5,597 nt of DNA from the NCBI GenBank assembly GCA_027068615.1, contig JAMOQV010000148.1, positions 1 to 5,597 of the forward strand, given 5' to 3'. Every line of letters starts with the position of its first letter. Within the stretch, counting starts at the first letter, position 1. The notes below the pieces were generated by a model. It searched no databases, was not told where the DNA came from, and was given only the letters and a program-made list of their open reading frames with translations. Below are positions 5,588 to 5,597 of the stretch, piece by piece. Origin of the DNA: Helicobacteraceae bacterium (GTDB lineage: Bacteria; Campylobacterota; Campylobacteria; Campylobacterales; Sulfurimonadaceae). Made by a program: the position numbers and the translations under genes.

Positions 5588-5597
5588 TTTCAATGAC

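Noticed and set aside
5593..5597. Start of a new coding sequence at the ATG at 5593
   Set aside because: Only five bases are visible, there is no clear ribosome binding site, and it would be about 10 nt from the predicted transcription start. It cannot be supported.

Overview
This AT-rich window looks like chromosomal housekeeping DNA from a Campylobacterota (epsilonproteobacterial) organism, probably a free-living Sulfurimonas- or Sulfuricurvum-like lineage. The assignment is inference. It rests on the flagellin C-terminus, which resembles Campylobacter/Helicobacter flagellins, on short intergenic gaps with TATAAT-type -10 boxes and weak -35 boxes, and on the gene set. No mobile element, CRISPR array or RNA gene is visible.

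Layout from left to right. (1) The 3' part of a flagellin gene on + (1-590), whose last codons form one arm of a perfect 14-bp hairpin. (2) A minus-strand pair, purF (2938-1580) followed by a YhcC/TIGR01212-type radical SAM gene (1580-618). Their stop and start codons share one base (TAATG). (3) A 118-bp divergent spacer with a purF promoter and a sigma54-like -24/-12 element facing the other way. (4) A + strand gene for a protein with a C-terminal J-domain and an unrecognised N-terminal region (3057-3863). (5) ribA (GTP cyclohydrolase II) on the minus strand, convergent with the J-domain gene and only 6 bp from it. (6) hemB on +, divergent from ribA across 69 bp in which the two predicted -10 boxes overlap almost completely. 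(7) A 123-bp tail after hemB with a hairpin and then a near-consensus sigma70 promoter (TTGACA-N17-TACAAT) bracketed by two copies of an 8-bp palindrome in an 11-bp inverted repeat. That promoter points off the right edge.

The metabolic genes serve purine synthesis (purF), riboflavin synthesis from GTP (ribA) and tetrapyrrole synthesis (hemB). They are linked by general biosynthesis rather than by one pathway. All coding regions except the left-edge flagellin are complete, with catalytic residues intact.

No wholly new multi-gene system is evident. The points most worth following are the bracketed promoter at the right edge, the possible sigma54 control of the J-domain gene and its unknown N-terminal domain, the shared ribA/hemB -10 element, and the hairpin built into the flagellin stop region.
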